Source: a virus. Taken from it: a DNA stretch of 64,000 nucleotides. The stretch lies in the IMG/VR virus record IMGVR_UViG_3300021197_001635, positions 62,001 through 126,000 of that record, one strand, 5' to 3'. Positions 26,685-34,887 of this stretch are shown here, in pieces (the first letter of the stretch is position 1; each line of letters opens with the position of its first letter). Under the pieces are notes generated by a model, which saw only the letters and a program-made list of their open reading frames with translations, made no database searches and was not told the origin of the DNA. Both the position numbers and the translations under genes were made by a program.

Positions 26685-26976
26685 TAATAAAATGTATTCT
26701 TCTGATGAAGATGTTCAGGGCATTGAAGAAATTCATGATATGCCAGACCGTCTAGGTCCAGATGGAGTGCCGAATTCACCTAGCACCCCACAAACACCCA
26801 AGAGGATTAAAGAGCCTGGAGTTCCTAGACCACCCATTAGTCCTATTACCAATCCAACTCATCCGAACGCACCCCCACCACCAGTGATTAAACCACAACT
26901 CCCGTTGGATCGACTAATCCCAGACCTGCTGGACCTTTGGGACAAGATGACCAGTCCATACCGTTTTAGGCGATAG
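26635..26976 (+). CDS. CTS-bearing head-internal protein B
   Basis: 113 residues. Same leader as protein A (identical through residue 16), with LTE/A cleavage motif, fused to a different Pro-rich body (PKRIKEPGVPRPPISP) and a basic end. ATGA overlap with protein A. The leader has been copied onto a new cargo. Function unknown. Confidence 0.6.
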   Translation: MSIYRKNDNIKSLTEAYNKMYSSDEDVQGIEEIHDMPDRLGPDGVPNSPSTPQTPKRIKEPGVPRPPISPITNPTHPNAPPPPVIKPQLPLDRLIPDLLDLWDKMTSPYRFRR

Positions 26977-26997
26977 GGTATTCAAACCTATTGAGAT

Positions 26998-27005
26998 TAT
27001 AAATA
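26998..27005 (+). promoter_or_regulatory. T4-type late promoter box
   Basis: Exact TATAAATA 22 bases after protein B stop; it would drive the structured RNA region and perhaps the genes beyond. Confidence 0.6.
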
Positions 27006-27076
27006 ATGTGTGAAAGGAAACAATAATAATCAATGATTAGAGATACCTCTTCACAATCAAATACCATAACAAGACA

Positions 27077-27233
27077 GGACGGTGTGCCATGCGAAAGCGG
27101 GTACGCCGTCCTTTCTTATAAGGATTTCTCCTACGGTCCGAGCAAGATAGGCAGTGCGCCAGTCGTTACGCTATCCATGCAAGGTGAGGGTGTATCAGAC
27201 CCTCACTAAGGAACTTCGCTACCTTTGGACCGT
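27077..27233 (+). ncRNA. Candidate structured noncoding RNA (hairpin plus cloverleaf-like junction)
   Basis: Hairpin 27077-27112 has stem GGACGG..GTGCC / GGTAC.CCGTCC capped by GC-GAAA-GC. Then ACGGTCC (27133-27139) pairs perfectly with GGACCGT (27227-27233), enclosing GATAG/CTATC (27146-27175), an eight-bp GTGAGGGT/ACCCTCAC stem with seven-base loop (27184-27206) and AAGG/CCTT (27208-27225). A strong terminator follows. The shape recalls a tRNA-like or riboregulator RNA, but there is no tRNA T-loop or CCA. Not a family I recognise. Confidence 0.55.
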
Positions 27234-27246
27234 CATTCATAGTAGG

Positions 27247-27282
27247 CAACCCCTTGACCTTTGTCAGGGGGTTGTCTTTTTT
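27247..27282 (+). terminator. Strong rho-independent terminator
   Basis: Twelve-bp stem from CAACCCCTTGAC with GTCAGGGGGTTG around loop CTTT, followed by TCTTTTTT. It ends the structured RNA transcript. Confidence 0.9.
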
Positions 27283-27319
27283 ATATATAAAGGAGAACAT
27301 ACCCTAGGAGACTCCCTAT

Positions 27320-28690
27320 ATGAAGAATTTCAAACAGTTTGTCTTGACAGAGGCTAGAGGATTCTTCATGGGTCACCACATAGGTGATGATGTGGTGTTC
27401 AAATCAGGATCTTATGCTAGTGCTGGGTCTTTCACCATTGTTTCTCATGACATGGTATCGGACATTCACTCCAAGGTGGATGGTTATGTTCAAAAAGGTT
27501 ATGAGGTTGCACAACAATGGACTGGTCCAGATAAAGAGATCACTGATACTAGTAAGGTAGATAGTTATAATGATGGTAGAATCATAGTATTAGATAGCCA
27601 GAAGAAAAAAGTCATAGTGGTCATATTTGGCAAGGGTAAAAATTCTGGTGCATCACCTAGAAGATTCAACCTTAGATACTCAACAAGCACAGAATCGCTA
27701 GACCTTAAACCTCAATCATTGGGTCTGAAAGAGAAGCCCTATGGTATGGATTCTTTCGCTAATACTGTAATAAATGCGGTCCTCGACAGGAAAGATTTAG
27801 ACCCAGCAGTCAAGGGTTATCTCGAACTTCTAGTTGAGTATTATTGGAATAATTATAGCAATGAAGTGGCAAACGACATCAAGAATGAGTATGGTGATGT
27901 CCTCAGTAGCATGCCCATGGGTCAGATTAAGAAGAACTTCGGTGAAATAATAGGTCCCTTAGCAATTCTTGCAAGCAAATCCGTACTGTTCAAATCAATG
28001 AAATTCAATAAAAGAGACAAAATACTCTTGCCTTTAAGGGGTAACGAGGAACTGGTAGACTTCTATCTTGTGAAAGACGGGAGACAAATACCTTTCTCTG
28101 CCAAGTCTGGAAGATCTACTACCAACTTGGTAAAGCCAGGCAATATAGTGTCACTGATTGATGCTAACCCCTCCTTCAAGAGGAAATACGGTAGGTCTCT
28201 GGAAGTCAAGGTTATGAAAGACCTTGCCAGCAACGTAGCAACTGATGGACCCATGGTAGCAGCATATAACCTTAACAAATCTATCAAGGAATTCAAGAAG
28301 ATCTCCAAGGAGATGCTAGACCATTGGACTTCTACCTCCAGTAGGAAGGGCAGAGATTGGAAGTATATCCCCGAGTTATATGATGACTATGCTTCGGCTA
28401 TCGGATTGAACACCAGCGGAAGAAAGAAACCAACGTTTGGTGAAATACTCTATTACACCGAAACAACCCTCGCTAGAGCAAGCAAGGGTGGGATATTAGA
28501 CTACTCAGAGATGTTCAATGAGGTGGTAGGTGGTGCAGTCAACTACATCAACCTAGTCAAGATGGATAAAAACGGTCTACCAGTGTGGGAGACCTCAGAA
28601 GGTGGAAGATCAACTGCCCATTTGAGAACTAAAAATGGAACTACTAGGATCGCAACAGACAAAGTTGGTTTACAAGTACATACAGGGTAA
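27320..28690 (+). CDS. CTS-bearing head protein with possible PD-(D/E)XK nuclease motif
   Basis: 456 residues. N-terminus MKNFKQFVLTEARG is a T4-like capsid-targeting peptide with cleavage LTE/A after residue 11. Near residue 250, ELVDFYLVKDGRQIPFSAKS has the spacing of a PD-(D/E)XK core (Asp, then SAK) seen in restriction-like nucleases, but supporting acidic residues are not certain. If packaged, it could be injected to attack host DNA. TATATATAA and AAGGAG precede the gene. Family not otherwise recognised. Confidence 0.6.
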   Translation: MKNFKQFVLTEARGFFMGHHIGDDVVFKSGSYASAGSFTIVSHDMVSDIHSKVDGYVQKGYEVAQQWTGPDKEITDTSKVDSYNDGRIIVLDSQKKKVIVVIFGKGKNSGASPRRFNLRYSTSTESLDLKPQSLGLKEKPYGMDSFANTVINAVLDRKDLDPAVKGYLELLVEYYWNNYSNEVANDIKNEYGDVLSSMPMGQIKKNFGEIIGPLAILASKSVLFKSMKFNKRDKILLPLRGNEELVDFYLVKDGRQIPFSAKSGRSTTNLVKPGNIVSLIDANPSFKRKYGRSLEVKVMKDLASNVATDGPMVAAYNLNKSIKEFKKISKEMLDHWTSTSSRKGRDWKYIPELYDDYASAIGLNTSGRKKPTFGEILYYTETTLARASKGGILDYSEMFNEVVGGAVNYINLVKMDKNGLPVWETSEGGRSTAHLRTKNGTTRIATDKVGLQVHTG

Positions 28691-28693
28691 TAA

Positions 28694-29239
28694 ATGAATA
28701 GATTTATATGGTTCAATACTGACGAAGAGACTATAACACTTGAAACAAGATCTTATAAATCTCATATGGCTGGATGGCATGCATTAGTGGCAGTTCAAAA
28801 TCCTGATTCTATGGGTTTTGACCAGTCTGTGATTATGGATTTGCTGGGAGAGGAAAGATATAATACACTAGCAGGAATACCGATCGAAAGTGCATTCTCT
28901 GGTGATAACAAGAAGAAATTGCAACAAATGGAAGATTATGAGAGACCGATAGAATCCTTGATTTACAAAGAAAGACCAATGATGGTGAAGGCTAGGAGAT
29001 CTTTAGATTCTCACAGCGGTAAAAACTGCTGGTTTATCACATCCACAGATAAGGATAAGGCTAGAATATTTCTAAAGCGGATGGGTGGAGAGATGAAAGA
29101 CAGAGATATTATTATGATATCTACCCTGTCTAAGGAAGTGGATAAAGAGTTCACATGTAGAGAATCGGCGATAAGACATCTAGAAGGAAGAAAGAGATCT
29201 ATTATAGGTGAAAGAATGGAACAGATAAGGAACTTATAG
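28694..29239 (+). CDS. Hypothetical late protein
   Basis: 181 residues, charged, mixed alpha/beta, with KNCWFITSTDKDKARIFLKR near 111 and a basic C-terminus. No targeting peptide, signal or membrane segment. It lies three bases after the nuclease-like gene and four before the next, so it is in the same late transcript. No family recognised. Confidence 0.62.
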   Translation: MNRFIWFNTDEETITLETRSYKSHMAGWHALVAVQNPDSMGFDQSVIMDLLGEERYNTLAGIPIESAFSGDNKKKLQQMEDYERPIESLIYKERPMMVKARRSLDSHSGKNCWFITSTDKDKARIFLKRMGGEMKDRDIIMISTLSKEVDKEFTCRESAIRHLEGRKRSIIGERMEQIRNL

Positions 29240-29243
29240 CACT

Positions 29244-30608
29244 ATGAATGAGAATCTCAATAAAGGCACAAATAAAGACCACGGTTCCTCATCGGGCAAA
29301 TTCGTCAAAGGTTGGGTTCATCCCTCTGGTAAGGTATATGTGTGGAACAAGATGGAACCGTATCATGTTCAGTATATTGCTAATAATCCTAGCAAGTTTA
29401 GACTCAAAGAGCAAGATATACTAGACCATCTAATAGAAAGATATGAAGACTATGGTGTTAACCAACCAGCTACATCAGCAAGAAGCGAGATGATCAATCT
29501 TAAGAATGGTCGTACTGATATTGATAGAAAAGTAGAATTGATGGTGATAAAAAAGGGTTGGTGTAGATTTGTGCTTGATGATGACTGGGGGGGTCTCAGA
29601 GGTATCAAAAATAAAGACATACACAAATGTGCCAAGATATTGTTCGACAAGATGGAAAGAAGGTTCACCAAAAGTTTTGGACTAGAGGTGAATATAATAG
29701 ATGCTAGGCTTGGGGACTATAATTACCGAAAAGGTAAATATCTGGCCCACGACATGCTAAGGGCATGGGTAAACGGTAAACAACCAGACCCCCATAGTGT
29801 TCAATTAAGGAAGCATACCGAAATAGGAAGGACTATGAAAATGTTCAGGGGTCATGACTGGGACGAGCCAGTAAAGATTTATAGTAGTCACATACCTTTA
29901 TCGTTCAAAGAATGGTTGAAAGAATCCGTGGAAATGAAAGACGGAAAGTATGTTACCGTGAAGCAGTTTAACTCTGAGGATGCGGCTATGGCATCTATAG
30001 AGAATGCAGAAGGTCTTATTGACCACATGAAGATTATGGATTCTGTATATACTATGGTGTTCGATAGTGAAGACCACAAAGAGAAGTTCGTAAAAGATCA
30101 TGAATTTAATCTTATGGGGGAATCAACCACACATGATTCTAACTCAATTAGTGAGAAGAGCAGTAGAGCAGAGATAGAAGGTGCTATGGAGTGGTGGCAT
30201 GGCGAAATCACTGCATCCAGTAAGAGAGATAGAGCCGCTATGGGGTATGGTAGACCTGAGCATATTAGGGAACTAATCAAAAGACCTGTGCCTAATCTTA
30301 AATATCATATTAAGATGTATAATGCTTACCTAGACGAATACGGTCCTTTTGATGAAGTACCATCCAGATTAGAAGAGGCAAGAAGATTTACACCATCTGG
30401 TACATTCCAATTTCCTAGTGCAAACCAAGCAAAAGATTTCATGAGTGATATTTCAAGAGAAGGAAGAGGGAATATCCAAACTCAACACAGATTTGAACAA
30501 GGTTATGGCAGGAAGAATATAATCGATGTAAAATGGTCAGGCACTATGGATAGAGTAGTATATGACGTTCTTAGAAAATATAATGGCCGTGCATGGACTC
30601 AAGGGTAG
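29244..30608 (+). CDS. Multi-domain head protein with internal targeting/cleavage motifs
   Basis: 454 residues. The N-terminal 210 residues include KGWVHPSGKVYVWNK and a central mixed domain. Then SFKEWLKESVEMKDG near 220 looks like an internal copy of the capsid-targeting/cleavage peptide (LKE/S), and SRLEEARRFTPSG near 373 is another LEE/A site. The stretches after each site look like separate small domains. A prohead-protease-processed polyprotein is the simplest reading; activity unknown. Confidence 0.58.
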   Translation: MNENLNKGTNKDHGSSSGKFVKGWVHPSGKVYVWNKMEPYHVQYIANNPSKFRLKEQDILDHLIERYEDYGVNQPATSARSEMINLKNGRTDIDRKVELMVIKKGWCRFVLDDDWGGLRGIKNKDIHKCAKILFDKMERRFTKSFGLEVNIIDARLGDYNYRKGKYLAHDMLRAWVNGKQPDPHSVQLRKHTEIGRTMKMFRGHDWDEPVKIYSSHIPLSFKEWLKESVEMKDGKYVTVKQFNSEDAAMASIENAEGLIDHMKIMDSVYTMVFDSEDHKEKFVKDHEFNLMGESTTHDSNSISEKSSRAEIEGAMEWWHGEITASSKRDRAAMGYGRPEHIRELIKRPVPNLKYHIKMYNAYLDEYGPFDEVPSRLEEARRFTPSGTFQFPSANQAKDFMSDISREGRGNIQTQHRFEQGYGRKNIIDVKWSGTMDRVVYDVLRKYNGRAWTQG

Positions 30609-30615
30609 GACCTTA

Positions 30616-31275
30616 ATGAAATCATTTAAGCAATTCATACTAGAGACATATGCTGATTCTGGCATAGGCAAGTGGATGAGACAGTCTGCTGGGGGATCAC
30701 CAGGCTGGGATAGGTATGGTACTAGCGGACAAAAACTGGGTAAATGTGGGGATGCAAAAGAGGGAGATGCATACTCTGCATGCTTATCTGCTAGCAAGGC
30801 TAAGAAATTGGGTAAAGATGGAATAGCATCATATGTTAGAAGAAAAAGGGATGCACAGAAGAAGTCTGGCGACTCTTCCAAAGGTGGTGAGGAAAAGAAG
30901 GGTCAGAAACCAGTATATGTCAAGACAGAGAGTAAAGAGCCTGGTAAGGACTATCATGAAAAGATGGCAGATAAGTTGAGGAAAGCAGGATTTGACCTGA
31001 GGAAACCAATCAGCAGGAAAAAAGCATGGGATGTCATCGGAAGTATGGCAGTTAGCAGGCTTGCTGACAAAGGATATATAGATATAGAGGGTGGTGAGGG
31101 TAGACAGAAAAGAGAATCTGTTATAGAGTCTGACAACAAGCCTACCAACCCATCTCTATGGAAGAAAGCATTATCTAAGGCTAGATCTAAATTCGATGTA
31201 TTCCCATCAGCATATGCTAGTGCTTGGGCATCAAAGTGGTACAAAGAACAAGGTGGAGGTTGGAAAAAGAAATGA
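30616..31275 (+). CDS. CTS-bearing protein with DUF5872-like domains
   Basis: 219 residues from ATG 30616. Leader MKSFKQFILETYADS has an ILE/T cleavage-type site. Residues about 19-76 (GKWMRQSAGGSPGWDRYG..GKCGD..ACLSASKAKKL) and the C-terminus (NPSLWKKALSKARSKF..PSAYASAWASKWYKEQGG) match small basic domains recurrent in cyanophages and large algal viruses (DUF5872-like). Strong positive charge suggests DNA compaction or delivery with DNA. ATGA overlap to the next gene. Confidence 0.72.
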   Translation: MKSFKQFILETYADSGIGKWMRQSAGGSPGWDRYGTSGQKLGKCGDAKEGDAYSACLSASKAKKLGKDGIASYVRRKRDAQKKSGDSSKGGEEKKGQKPVYVKTESKEPGKDYHEKMADKLRKAGFDLRKPISRKKAWDVIGSMAVSRLADKGYIDIEGGEGRQKRESVIESDNKPTNPSLWKKALSKARSKFDVFPSAYASAWASKWYKEQGGGWKKK

Positions 31276-31931
31276 AATCATTTAAGCAATTCATAAAAGA
31301 GCAGCAAATGGGTGGTGGACCTCCAGGCGGTTTCCCAGACGATTTGCCTGATTGGCCAGAAGAAGATATGTGGGATACTATAAACGATGATGGGACTTGG
31401 ACTTCTGGAGGATATACTTGGTATATTCGAGATGGTCAACTATATGTATACATAGATGGAGAATGGTACTTGCGTGGTGCTTCACTAGACACTGGTGAAG
31501 ACGAAGATTCGACCGCAAATGGACGAGATGGGATAGACTGGCGTGATAGTTATGGTCTCCTGTTCCAGATTCTTATAGATTTGGGATATAGTATTAAAGA
31601 AATACGTGAACTGGGCATTCCAGTCCCTGAACATGAGCCATGGGAGGACCCCAAGGACGACCCTGATTACGACCCAAATGTGGATGGGATACCACCTTGG
31701 TGGGACCAACCAAATAACCCCCCACCACCTCTCCCCGATGGAACTGATCCTGTTTATCTAGAGGATGGTCCATATGGACCAGGCTGGTACTATGATGATG
31801 AATTTACTCCAGTTCTTCCAGAAGATTATGAATCAGGCATGATGTCTAATTATGGACCATCTGGGGTAGCGGCCATGCCTTCATCTATACCATCGCTTAC
31901 ACCTAATATCAAGGGTGGAGGACCCAAATGA
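31272..31931 (+). CDS. CTS-bearing Pro/Asp/Trp-rich head protein
   Basis: 219 residues from ATG 31272. Leader MKSFKQFIKEQQMGG, then an acidic, Trp/Tyr/Pro-rich low-complexity body (DDLPDWPEEDMWDTI, WWDQPNNPPPPLPDG). Net strongly negative. Similar bodies recur at 34148 and 34888. Possibly a core protein or DNA mimic inside the head; not recognised. Confidence 0.6.
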   Translation: MKSFKQFIKEQQMGGGPPGGFPDDLPDWPEEDMWDTINDDGTWTSGGYTWYIRDGQLYVYIDGEWYLRGASLDTGEDEDSTANGRDGIDWRDSYGLLFQILIDLGYSIKEIRELGIPVPEHEPWEDPKDDPDYDPNVDGIPPWWDQPNNPPPPLPDGTDPVYLEDGPYGPGWYYDDEFTPVLPEDYESGMMSNYGPSGVAAMPSSIPSLTPNIKGGGPK

Positions 31932-32884
31932 AGTCATTTAAGCAATTCATCATAACTAAGGCAGATATAGACAGTATCACATATGGTACTCCTACCGTCC
32001 AACAGCAAGAGAGAATGGACAAGGAACTGGAGTATTTTGATGACAGTATATATGACCTAGTTACGATGGGGTGTGCACCGAGCAATACCAGCGACACTAC
32101 CAAGAAAGAATTGTATTACCTACACAGGGTAGAAAAAAACGAAGAAATGTTTGAAAAGTATGACATGCATTTTTCTCCCTCTATATTCGGTTATGCTAGA
32201 GATAATGGTCTAGACTTTGATGAAGAAGAACTTAGACGGATAAAAAGAGAAGCATCTAACATATTGCTACACGTAAAATTCCACTTTAACAGGCCTAGAC
32301 CTTATCAGATAGCGGACTCCCTTGGTATGGAGCTAGACCACATGAATACCGAATCTGGTCACACACCCTCATACCCCAGCGGGCATGCAGGTTTGGCAAG
32401 GCTATTGGCACTGCTGATTGCTAAAGACAACCCAGATTATAAAGACGAACTAATCGCCATCGCGGATGAGATAGCCTTATCTAGAGAGATAGGCGCTGTT
32501 CATTTTCCCTCAGACAATGATTTTGGTAAAGAAGTTGCCAATATAATGTATAGCGAACTCACTGGTGAGGAATTGCAGGAATGTGATTGCGGTTGTGATG
32601 AGCGTTTAGATGAGGCAGAATACCAAGGCAAGAAGGTAACATTAAATAAGCCTTTTAGAACGCCTGGAGAATCTAAGAAATTTGCAGTTTATGCCAAGAA
32701 TGATAAAGATAAAGTGGTAATTGTTCGATTTGGTGACCCGAATATGGAAATCAAGAGGGATGACCCGAAGAGATTAAAAGCATATCGCTCAAGAATGGGT
32801 TGCGACACCGATCCAGGACCCAAATGGAAAGCAAACTACTGGTCTTGTTATCAGTGGAGAGCTGGTGCAAAAGTAGACGACTAA
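31928..32884 (+). CDS. CTS-bearing PAP2-type phosphatase fused to phage head domain
   Basis: 318 residues. Leader MKSFKQFIITKADID. All three PAP2 acid-phosphatase motifs are present: KFHFNRPRP near 117, YPSGHAG near 149 and SREIGAVHFPSD near 188, so it should be an active phosphatase on a lipid phosphate or small phosphoester. A protease site DERLDEAEY near 225 separates a C-terminal domain with VTLNKPFRTPGESKKFAVY and FGDPNMEIKRDDPKR, a module common in T4-like marine phages (DUF6321-like). A head-packaged phosphatase is unusual. Unlike most PAP2 enzymes it has no membrane helices. Confidence 0.8.
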   Translation: MKSFKQFIITKADIDSITYGTPTVQQQERMDKELEYFDDSIYDLVTMGCAPSNTSDTTKKELYYLHRVEKNEEMFEKYDMHFSPSIFGYARDNGLDFDEEELRRIKREASNILLHVKFHFNRPRPYQIADSLGMELDHMNTESGHTPSYPSGHAGLARLLALLIAKDNPDYKDELIAIADEIALSREIGAVHFPSDNDFGKEVANIMYSELTGEELQECDCGCDERLDEAEYQGKKVTLNKPFRTPGESKKFAVYAKNDKDKVVIVRFGDPNMEIKRDDPKRLKAYRSRMGCDTDPGPKWKANYWSCYQWRAGAKVDD

Positions 32885-32925
32885 TTCGGAGGTAGGTGAT
32901 ATGTTCATCATGAAAAAAGAATCAT

Positions 32926-33144
32926 ATGACAATAGACTGGATAGACGTAGCACTAACACTCCTAACTACGGGGTTTTTTTCCCTAATAGGGTTTGTATGG
33001 AAATACTCACATAAGGTAACAGCATTGGAAAAAGATGTTGCTGATAATAAGAGAAGAATAAGGAAAATGGAATCTGACCACGACAAGGTAATGGACAAAA
33101 TGTATTCTATTGTGAAATCCCGTGGGGACTTTCAAATCAAATAG
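32926..33144 (+). CDS. Small N-anchored coiled-coil membrane protein
   Basis: 72 residues. One hydrophobic segment WIDVALTLLTTGFFSLIGFVW, then a coiled coil (TALEKDVADNKRRIRKMESD). The topology resembles phage holin/spanin accessory proteins. The only good ribosome site (GGAGGT at 32888) belongs to an out-of-frame ATG at 32901 that opens a 37-codon frame, so translation may be coupled or shifted at the A6 run near 32911. Confidence 0.6.
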   Translation: MTIDWIDVALTLLTTGFFSLIGFVWKYSHKVTALEKDVADNKRRIRKMESDHDKVMDKMYSIVKSRGDFQIK

Positions 33145-33154
33145 GGGTACTCAA

Positions 33155-33499
33155 ATGGAAAAATCAACCAATAAAGAAGAATGTTCAGTGTGTCGTGAAA
33201 AAGATGTAGAGAGACTCAAGTTCGAACTACATAAATGTAAAGATGCAGGTAAGGTTAAAGATAAGAAGATTAAACAGTTAGACAAAAAGGTGTTCGTACT
33301 CACTTTCATAGCAGTCGCTATTGGTGCTATTTTTGGTAAGGAAGTGTTAGATACAGTCATTGAATGGTTGGAATCAATCGGCAGTTTTAATTCTGGTGTT
33401 AATCACATAACTCATACTGGGGTATATCCAGCGCCTGGAACATTGGCAGTATTTGCACTACCAGTAATCATGGGAAGAAGAAGCAGGAAGAGAAAATGA
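33155..33499 (+). CDS. Membrane protein with PAPG-type exosortase (PEP-CTERM-like) tail
   Basis: 114 residues from ATG 33155. N-terminal CSVCREKD and basic coiled region, one transmembrane segment (VFVLTFIAVAIGAIFG, about 50-65), then a C-terminal tripartite sorting signal: YPAPG, hydrophobic TLAVFALPVIM, and basic GRRSRKRK. This is the layout of PEP-CTERM exosortase substrates, and PAPG is the form common in planctomycetes. It could be a surface or lysis protein processed by the host exosortase. Unusual for a phage; ATGA overlap with the next gene. Confidence 0.65.
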   Translation: MEKSTNKEECSVCREKDVERLKFELHKCKDAGKVKDKKIKQLDKKVFVLTFIAVAIGAIFGKEVLDTVIEWLESIGSFNSGVNHITHTGVYPAPGTLAVFALPVIMGRRSRKRK

Positions 33500-33948
33500 A
33501 ATCATTTAAACAATATATTGACGAAGCAGTGACCGATGATCGCAAGGAAGTCGCTAAAGGGCTTAAGAAGTGGGCAAAGCAATATGTGAGCGGATCTATA
33601 TCGGTTAAATCGGGTAGTGGTAAAACTCCCTTTGTCCAGTTGACGGCAAGAGGAGGGGAGATCAGCAATGACCTCCGCAAGATGGTAATCGACAAAATAT
33701 TCACAGATGCTAAAGTACGCGACATGAATGATATTAGTTACGGTAACGTCACTAAGAATTATATCGCTATCACCTCTGATCAATGGAAGAAGGTGATGGG
33801 ACTGGATGAGACTATAGTTAAGAGCGGTGACAAGTGGAAGGTCATGAACAAGGACAAGTCAAAGACCTTAGGTACTCACGACTCTAAAAAGATGGCCCTC
33901 AAGCAGTTAGCAGCCGTAGAAATAAGCAAAGCGAGCAGAGGGAAATGA
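33496..33948 (+). CDS. CTS-bearing small head protein
   Basis: 150 residues. Leader MKSFKQYIDEAVTDDR with IDE/A cleavage site. Central basic strand region (KSGSGKTPFVQLTARGG) and C-terminal module KSGDKWKVMNKDKSKTLGTH followed by KKMALKQLAAVE, a short unit seen as a tail in many phage proteins. Function unknown; probably packaged. Confidence 0.65.
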   Translation: MKSFKQYIDEAVTDDRKEVAKGLKKWAKQYVSGSISVKSGSGKTPFVQLTARGGEISNDLRKMVIDKIFTDAKVRDMNDISYGNVTKNYIAITSDQWKKVMGLDETIVKSGDKWKVMNKDKSKTLGTHDSKKMALKQLAAVEISKASRGK

Positions 33949-34151
33949 AATCTTTCAAAGAATATATAATAGAGAGGCTTAGGATCAACTACAAAAAAGG
34001 TAGAAAATTGGTGGCTACCAAGGGTAGTAAAGAAGGCGAGACTGGAACTGTGGTGTCTATGGGTCCCAATGCGGCATTTGTACGAATCAAACTGGATAAG
34101 AACGATCAGGTAATACAGCAGAATCCTAAATTCTGGAAAGTTATGAAATGA
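33945..34151 (+). CDS. CTS-bearing KOW/SH3-like small protein
   Basis: 68 residues. Leader MKSFKEYIIERLRINY (IIE/R site). The remainder, GRKLVATKGSKEGETGTVVSMG with AFVRIKLDKND, looks like a small beta barrel of KOW/SH3 type. Basic; may bind nucleic acid in the head. Overlaps by four bases on both sides. Confidence 0.6.
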   Translation: MKSFKEYIIERLRINYKKGRKLVATKGSKEGETGTVVSMGPNAAFVRIKLDKNDQVIQQNPKFWKVMK

Positions 34152-34882
34152 AATCATTTAAACAATATCTAGAAGAGAACTTGGGTTCAGGTTCTAAAAT
34201 TAGTCTTTCCCCAAGTTCTAGTATGGGGAATTTCAGAAGCACTCCATCACCTCCACCAGAAGGTGAAGGAGAAGGTGAAGAAGGACCAGTAAAACTCGTA
34301 CCAACCACAGACCCAACTCAATGGGTGGATCCCGATGGGAACCACTATTGGGATTCAGATGGAGATGGTGTTCCAGACATGATTTGGAACGGAGATGCAT
34401 GGGTGGTAATACCACCTGGATTAGAATTTGAAGATGGAGAAGAACCAGACGAAGATGAAGATGAAGATGAAGAACCAGATGAAGGTGAGGACGAGGATGA
34501 GGACGAGGATGAAGATGAAGAACCAGATGAAGAAGATGATGATTTAGTAGAAATACCATGGGAGCTTTGGCAACAACTTCAATTATTGCAGCCAGCATTC
34601 AATCCTGGCTTATACTTCAAACCTCCAGGCGGTGAGGGTGGTGGAGATGGTGGTGGTGGAGGTGGCAATATAAATTGGTATAAAGAAACTCCATGGAAAC
34701 CAGGCTACCCACATCCAAGTGATGGTAGTCCCAGTCCTTCAACTCCAGGTAACTGGATTCCCCTACCCTATGGTAACTGGTGGAATACAGATGAACGTCG
34801 ACCACGAGGTAGACAAGAGTACGACGAATTAGAATGGTACTATGACCCATCGAACATCGGTGGTGGTGGGAGCATGCCATAA
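34148..34882 (+). CDS. CTS-bearing acidic Asp/Glu/Pro/Gly-rich head protein
   Basis: 244 residues. Leader MKSFKQYLEENLGSGSK with LEE/N site. The body contains WVDPDGNHYWDSDGDGVPD, which has a calcium-loop-like DxDxDG, and a long EDEDEDEEPDEGEDEDED run, then Gly/Trp-rich repeats. Extremely acidic, so it may mimic DNA or bind cations in the head. Leader region nearly duplicates that at 34888. Confidence 0.6.
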   Translation: MKSFKQYLEENLGSGSKISLSPSSSMGNFRSTPSPPPEGEGEGEEGPVKLVPTTDPTQWVDPDGNHYWDSDGDGVPDMIWNGDAWVVIPPGLEFEDGEEPDEDEDEDEEPDEGEDEDEDEDEDEEPDEEDDDLVEIPWELWQQLQLLQPAFNPGLYFKPPGGEGGGDGGGGGGNINWYKETPWKPGYPHPSDGSPSPSTPGNWIPLPYGNWWNTDERRPRGRQEYDELEWYYDPSNIGGGGSMP

Positions 34883-34887
34883 ATCCA

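Larger units (their letters stand above)
26977..27319 (+). other. 343-bp gene-free region: late promoter and structured RNA
   Basis: No credible coding sequence. It contains a TATAAATA box (26998), a long GAAA-capped hairpin (27077-27112), a four-way-junction-like fold (27133-27233) and an intrinsic terminator (27247-27282), then AAGGAGA and the next gene. Confidence 0.75.

Noticed and set aside
27154-27357. 67-codon frame within the structured RNA region
   Set aside because: It runs through stems and a terminator into the next gene in another frame, with no start signal.
32901-33014. 37-codon frame with the good GGAGGT site before the coiled-coil gene
   Set aside because: No plausible protein features; kept only as a possible coupling or frameshift start for the 32926 gene.
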